DNA of 64,000 bases from Gymnorhina tibicen (taxonomy: Eukaryota; Chordata; Aves; Passeriformes; Artamidae), in NCBI GenBank assembly GCA_013399875.1, contig VXAZ01001058.1, positions 2,879,377 through 2,943,376 of the forward strand. The letters are read 5' to 3'. The position numbers and the translations under genes were made by a program. The notes below the pieces were generated by a model. It did no database searches, was not told the origin of the DNA, and saw nothing but the letters and a program-made list of their open reading frames with translations. Positions 61,701 to 64,000 of this stretch are shown here, piece after piece; position 1 is the first letter of the stretch, and each line of letters opens with the position of its first letter.

Positions 61701-61939
61701 CTCTCCCACCAGAAGTCAGCAGTCCCAAGTGATCGGAGATGTTCCATGTTTATGGCAAATAGTCGGATGTCTGATAACGTGTGATAACATGCTGCTATGT
61801 GAGCTCTACATCCAGCATTGTACTGAGATAGCGCCATGTCATGCTGTGTTTGCTGCGGGCTCTGGTCACCTCGTCCCCAGCGCACACTTTTGTGACGTGC
61901 CCTGGATTGAGTTGCTCAACAGAACCATAAAGTCCACGT
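58755..61939 (-). other. Putative CAMKK2 3' UTR
   Basis: About 3.2 kb with no recognised gene or mobile element, between the CAMKK2 stop codon and the candidate poly(A) signals. It has a T run at about 59,740-59,755 on the plus strand. Its assignment to CAMKK2 is inferred from position. Confidence 0.5.
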
Positions 61940-62012
61940 TCACGAAAGAAGTTCCTCCTCTCCCACATTGGGCAAGTCGTTGCATTTCAGGTTATCTTCA
62001 CTGCCTCGTTTC
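61940..62012 (-). CDS. CAMKK2: CAMKK2 last coding exon
   Basis: Completes the proline codon, then KRGSEDNLKCNDLPNVGEEE, LLS and TGA at 61942-61940. Acceptor AACAG. An acidic end, related to the shorter human isoform tail. Confidence 0.92.
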
Positions 62013-62474
62013 CTGTTTTCAAAGGAAATAAAACAGCTGCTGAGTGACTGAGAAAAAGGCAAAGCAGGCCACGAGACACCCGTTTCTGCCCCTTCCCTGC
62101 CATGGGATCTTTGGGATGCTGAGCATGTATCATCTCTCCCCACATAAAAGGCTGGAAGTGCCATAAAAAGATGTTTTTCATCCCATCAGAACAGCAGGAT
62201 ATTCCATGTCACAAAAACCCCATAAAGCAGTTACAGATCAGTCAGAGGGTGTGTGAATGTTGCAGTCATGGCACCCATGAAAGTTTCACAGCCTAACTAT
62301 TTAATTTCTCCTCCAGAGCATCAGAAAAAGCTGCAAATGTCTTTTGGGGCCGAGGTGAGGTGATGACACTTACGGCAGCAGGTTCCCAGAGGAAGACAAT
62401 GACCGCTCCTCCCTCTTGCTCCCCTCGAACGGGTTCCCAAAAGATCGCTTCCGGATCATCGTTTTAACCAAGAT
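61940..62474 (-). CDS. CAMKK2: CAMKK2, calcium/calmodulin-dependent kinase kinase 2 (3' end only)
   Basis: CaMKK2 phosphorylates CaMKI, CaMKIV and AMPK in response to calcium-calmodulin. Only its last two coding exons are here, 62474-62374 and 62012-61940, separated by a 361-bp intron; the kinase domain and the rest lie beyond the right edge. The first exon encodes ILVKTMIRKRSFGNPFEGSK, part of the calmodulin-binding/autoinhibitory region, including the RKRSFGNP motif whose serine is a 14-3-3 site in human CaMKK2. The last encodes GSEDNLKCNDLPNVGEEELL and S. It matches the end of one set of human splice isoforms (GSEDNLQ... GEEEVLL from memory). Frame is kept through the split proline codon. 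It is tail-to-tail with P2RX4, as in mammals. Confidence 0.94.
62374..62474 (-). CDS. CAMKK2: CAMKK2 penultimate coding exon
   Basis: 101 nt starting ILVKTMIRKRSF and ending SSSGNLL plus two bases of a proline codon. Acceptor TTGCAG; donor GTAAGT. Almost identical to the human protein over its first 25 residues. Confidence 0.95.
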
Positions 62475-64000
62475 CTGCAAAACCAGAATGTAGTTCATCA
62501 GAGTTGCTTTTCCTTCATTCAAGAGCAACAGGAACAGCCAACTTTCATGCCCAAGTAATTAAAAATCTAGTGAAAGTAAGTCAAAGTTCTCCATTAAAAG
62601 AATAGAAATCAGAAGGAAGCATCTTTGTAAGTCTCCAGCTGCTTAATACAGGGGCTCATCTGAATACAGTATCCTCATCTGAAACTTGCAGGTGAGAGCC
62701 ACACTAGGTGTAAGAAGCTGGAAAGGAGAGCAAAGCCAAGTCTGGGAGGTTTCTTTCCTCCCCAGAATTAGGTTTTACTGATTACTACATCCAGTACCTG
62801 CAAATTCCCAGGTCTCCATGATTACCTGGCAGAAAAATCCACTGGGAAGGGAGAGAGGAAGGAACTGGCACAATTTTACCTTAATGTTCATCTGAAACCA
62901 AACTGAAAAGCTGGGCATTTGTCCAGCTTTGGCTGCAAAACACGAAGTTACCAATCAGAGACTGGTGGGAACAGAGATGTGTCAGGGTTCTTCCCTGGCG
63001 TCCCCCAGCTTCTTTTGCTGGTGGGAGCAGACAACAAGGTGAGCAGCACTGGACCCTGCCTCGGCAGGTGCATCCCTGACAGCCCCTGGCTTCATTTGAT
63101 GTTGTTCTCATCCCTCTGTGCCGCATGTATCTGCTCACCAGGATGCACAGAGAGCCCTTCCATGTCCGAAGGGGAGGGTGTTTTATGCAAGAGTCAGAGC
63201 CGCGTCAGCGAATCTCGTACTGGAGCGTCAATGCCTGCACTTGGCTGCACAAAGATCAGGCACCAGAGGGTAATTTTGAAGATCAAATGCAAATGTGAAA
63301 ATACCACATCTGCCTGCAGGCAGTGTGTTATTTAAGAGTCAAACAGGTGCAGTAAAATCTCATTTGCCTTGAGCTGTGCTGAACACACCTGGATTTCAAC
63401 AGGGCTGGGAGCACTGAGCCCACTGATCAAGTCCCCTCTGAACAGGAAGAAGGGGTTAAACCACTCATCAGTGGTGATCTCTTTAGAGCAACATCTGCTT
63501 TTTCAGCCTGAGCAGCACAAAGTACACTTGCATATTCACATCTGTGGTCAGTGAGATTTCCGCAGGGCACCCAAAAAGGGAGAGAGCTCCAGAAACGAGG
63601 CCAGATGTGGGCACAGCTATGAGATGGAAAAGGGGCTTCAAAGGGAAACCTGCTCTTCAAAAACATCACAGCCTGGGTGCCTACAGGCAGATAGCACCAC
63701 TACGGGGAACTGTGAATGGTCGCTCCATGTTTCTCCTAACACAAGGGCTGGCGACACCCAAAGAAATCATTAGGTTCAAAAGCACAAAGGATTTCACTTT
63801 CCACACAGGACAGGGTTACAATGTGGTTCTCACCACCACAGTGGGTTGCAGAGAATAAAAATAAGAGCTTGAAAAGAGATGAGATGAAGTCACCAAGAAT
63901 AGCTCCAGGCGGGGGCTGATGCACGTCGTGGCCCAGATAAAATCTCCATCCTGGGAAGCTCCCACAGCCCCTACGGCTGGACAAGCAGAACAGGGCAGGA
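62475..64000 (-). other. CAMKK2 intron (continues past the window)
   Basis: 1.5 kb upstream, in gene sense, of the penultimate exon. I looked for the preceding exon, which should encode a segment ending near HIPSLATV, and did not find it, so the intron extends beyond 64,000. No repeat was recognised. Confidence 0.6.

Overview
This is nuclear DNA of a vertebrate, almost certainly a bird. Three spliced genes are orthologues of well-known vertebrate genes, introns are short to moderate, CpG-island promoters are present, and the recognisable mobile elements are all chicken-repeat-1 (CR1) LINE fragments. The species cannot be told from this window. No bacterial, plasmid or CRISPR-like content was seen.

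Layout. (1) About 0.5 to 37.7 kb, minus strand: IFT81, an intraflagellar-transport protein, complete. All 18 coding exons could be joined in frame with GT-AG introns into a 676-residue protein, the same length I recall for human IFT81. It starts in a GC-rich promoter at about 37.5-37.9 kb. (2) About 38.0 to 50.2 kb: no intact gene recognised. Near its right end, at 48.6-49.2 kb on the plus strand, is an open frame whose middle part resembles the cytoplasmic C-terminal region of P2X7. It begins with a threefold 51-bp coding tandem repeat. It lies just upstream of P2RX4 in the same direction, which is where P2RX7 sits in mammals. I read it as a remnant, or a highly diverged last exon, of P2RX7. 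(3) 50.67 to 57.24 kb, plus strand: P2RX4, an ATP-gated cation channel, complete in 12 coding exons, 389 residues, with a CpG-island promoter and a clear poly(A) signal at 57,866. (4) 58.7 to 64.0 kb, minus strand: the 3' end of CAMKK2, with its last two coding exons, a long putative 3' UTR and the start of the next intron upstream. P2RX4 and CAMKK2 are tail-to-tail.

CR1 fragments lie in IFT81 intron 2, directly upstream of the P2RX4 CpG island, and in P2RX4 introns 1 and 2. A fainter one lies in IFT81 intron 3.

The genes do not form an operon-like unit. The order (P2RX7)-P2RX4-CAMKK2 is the ancestral vertebrate cluster of purinergic receptor and calcium-dependent kinase genes. IFT81, which as I recall lies about 11 Mb away on human chromosome 12q24, is here directly beside it. 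The most unusual material is the P2X7-like remnant and the otherwise unexplained 10 kb before it.
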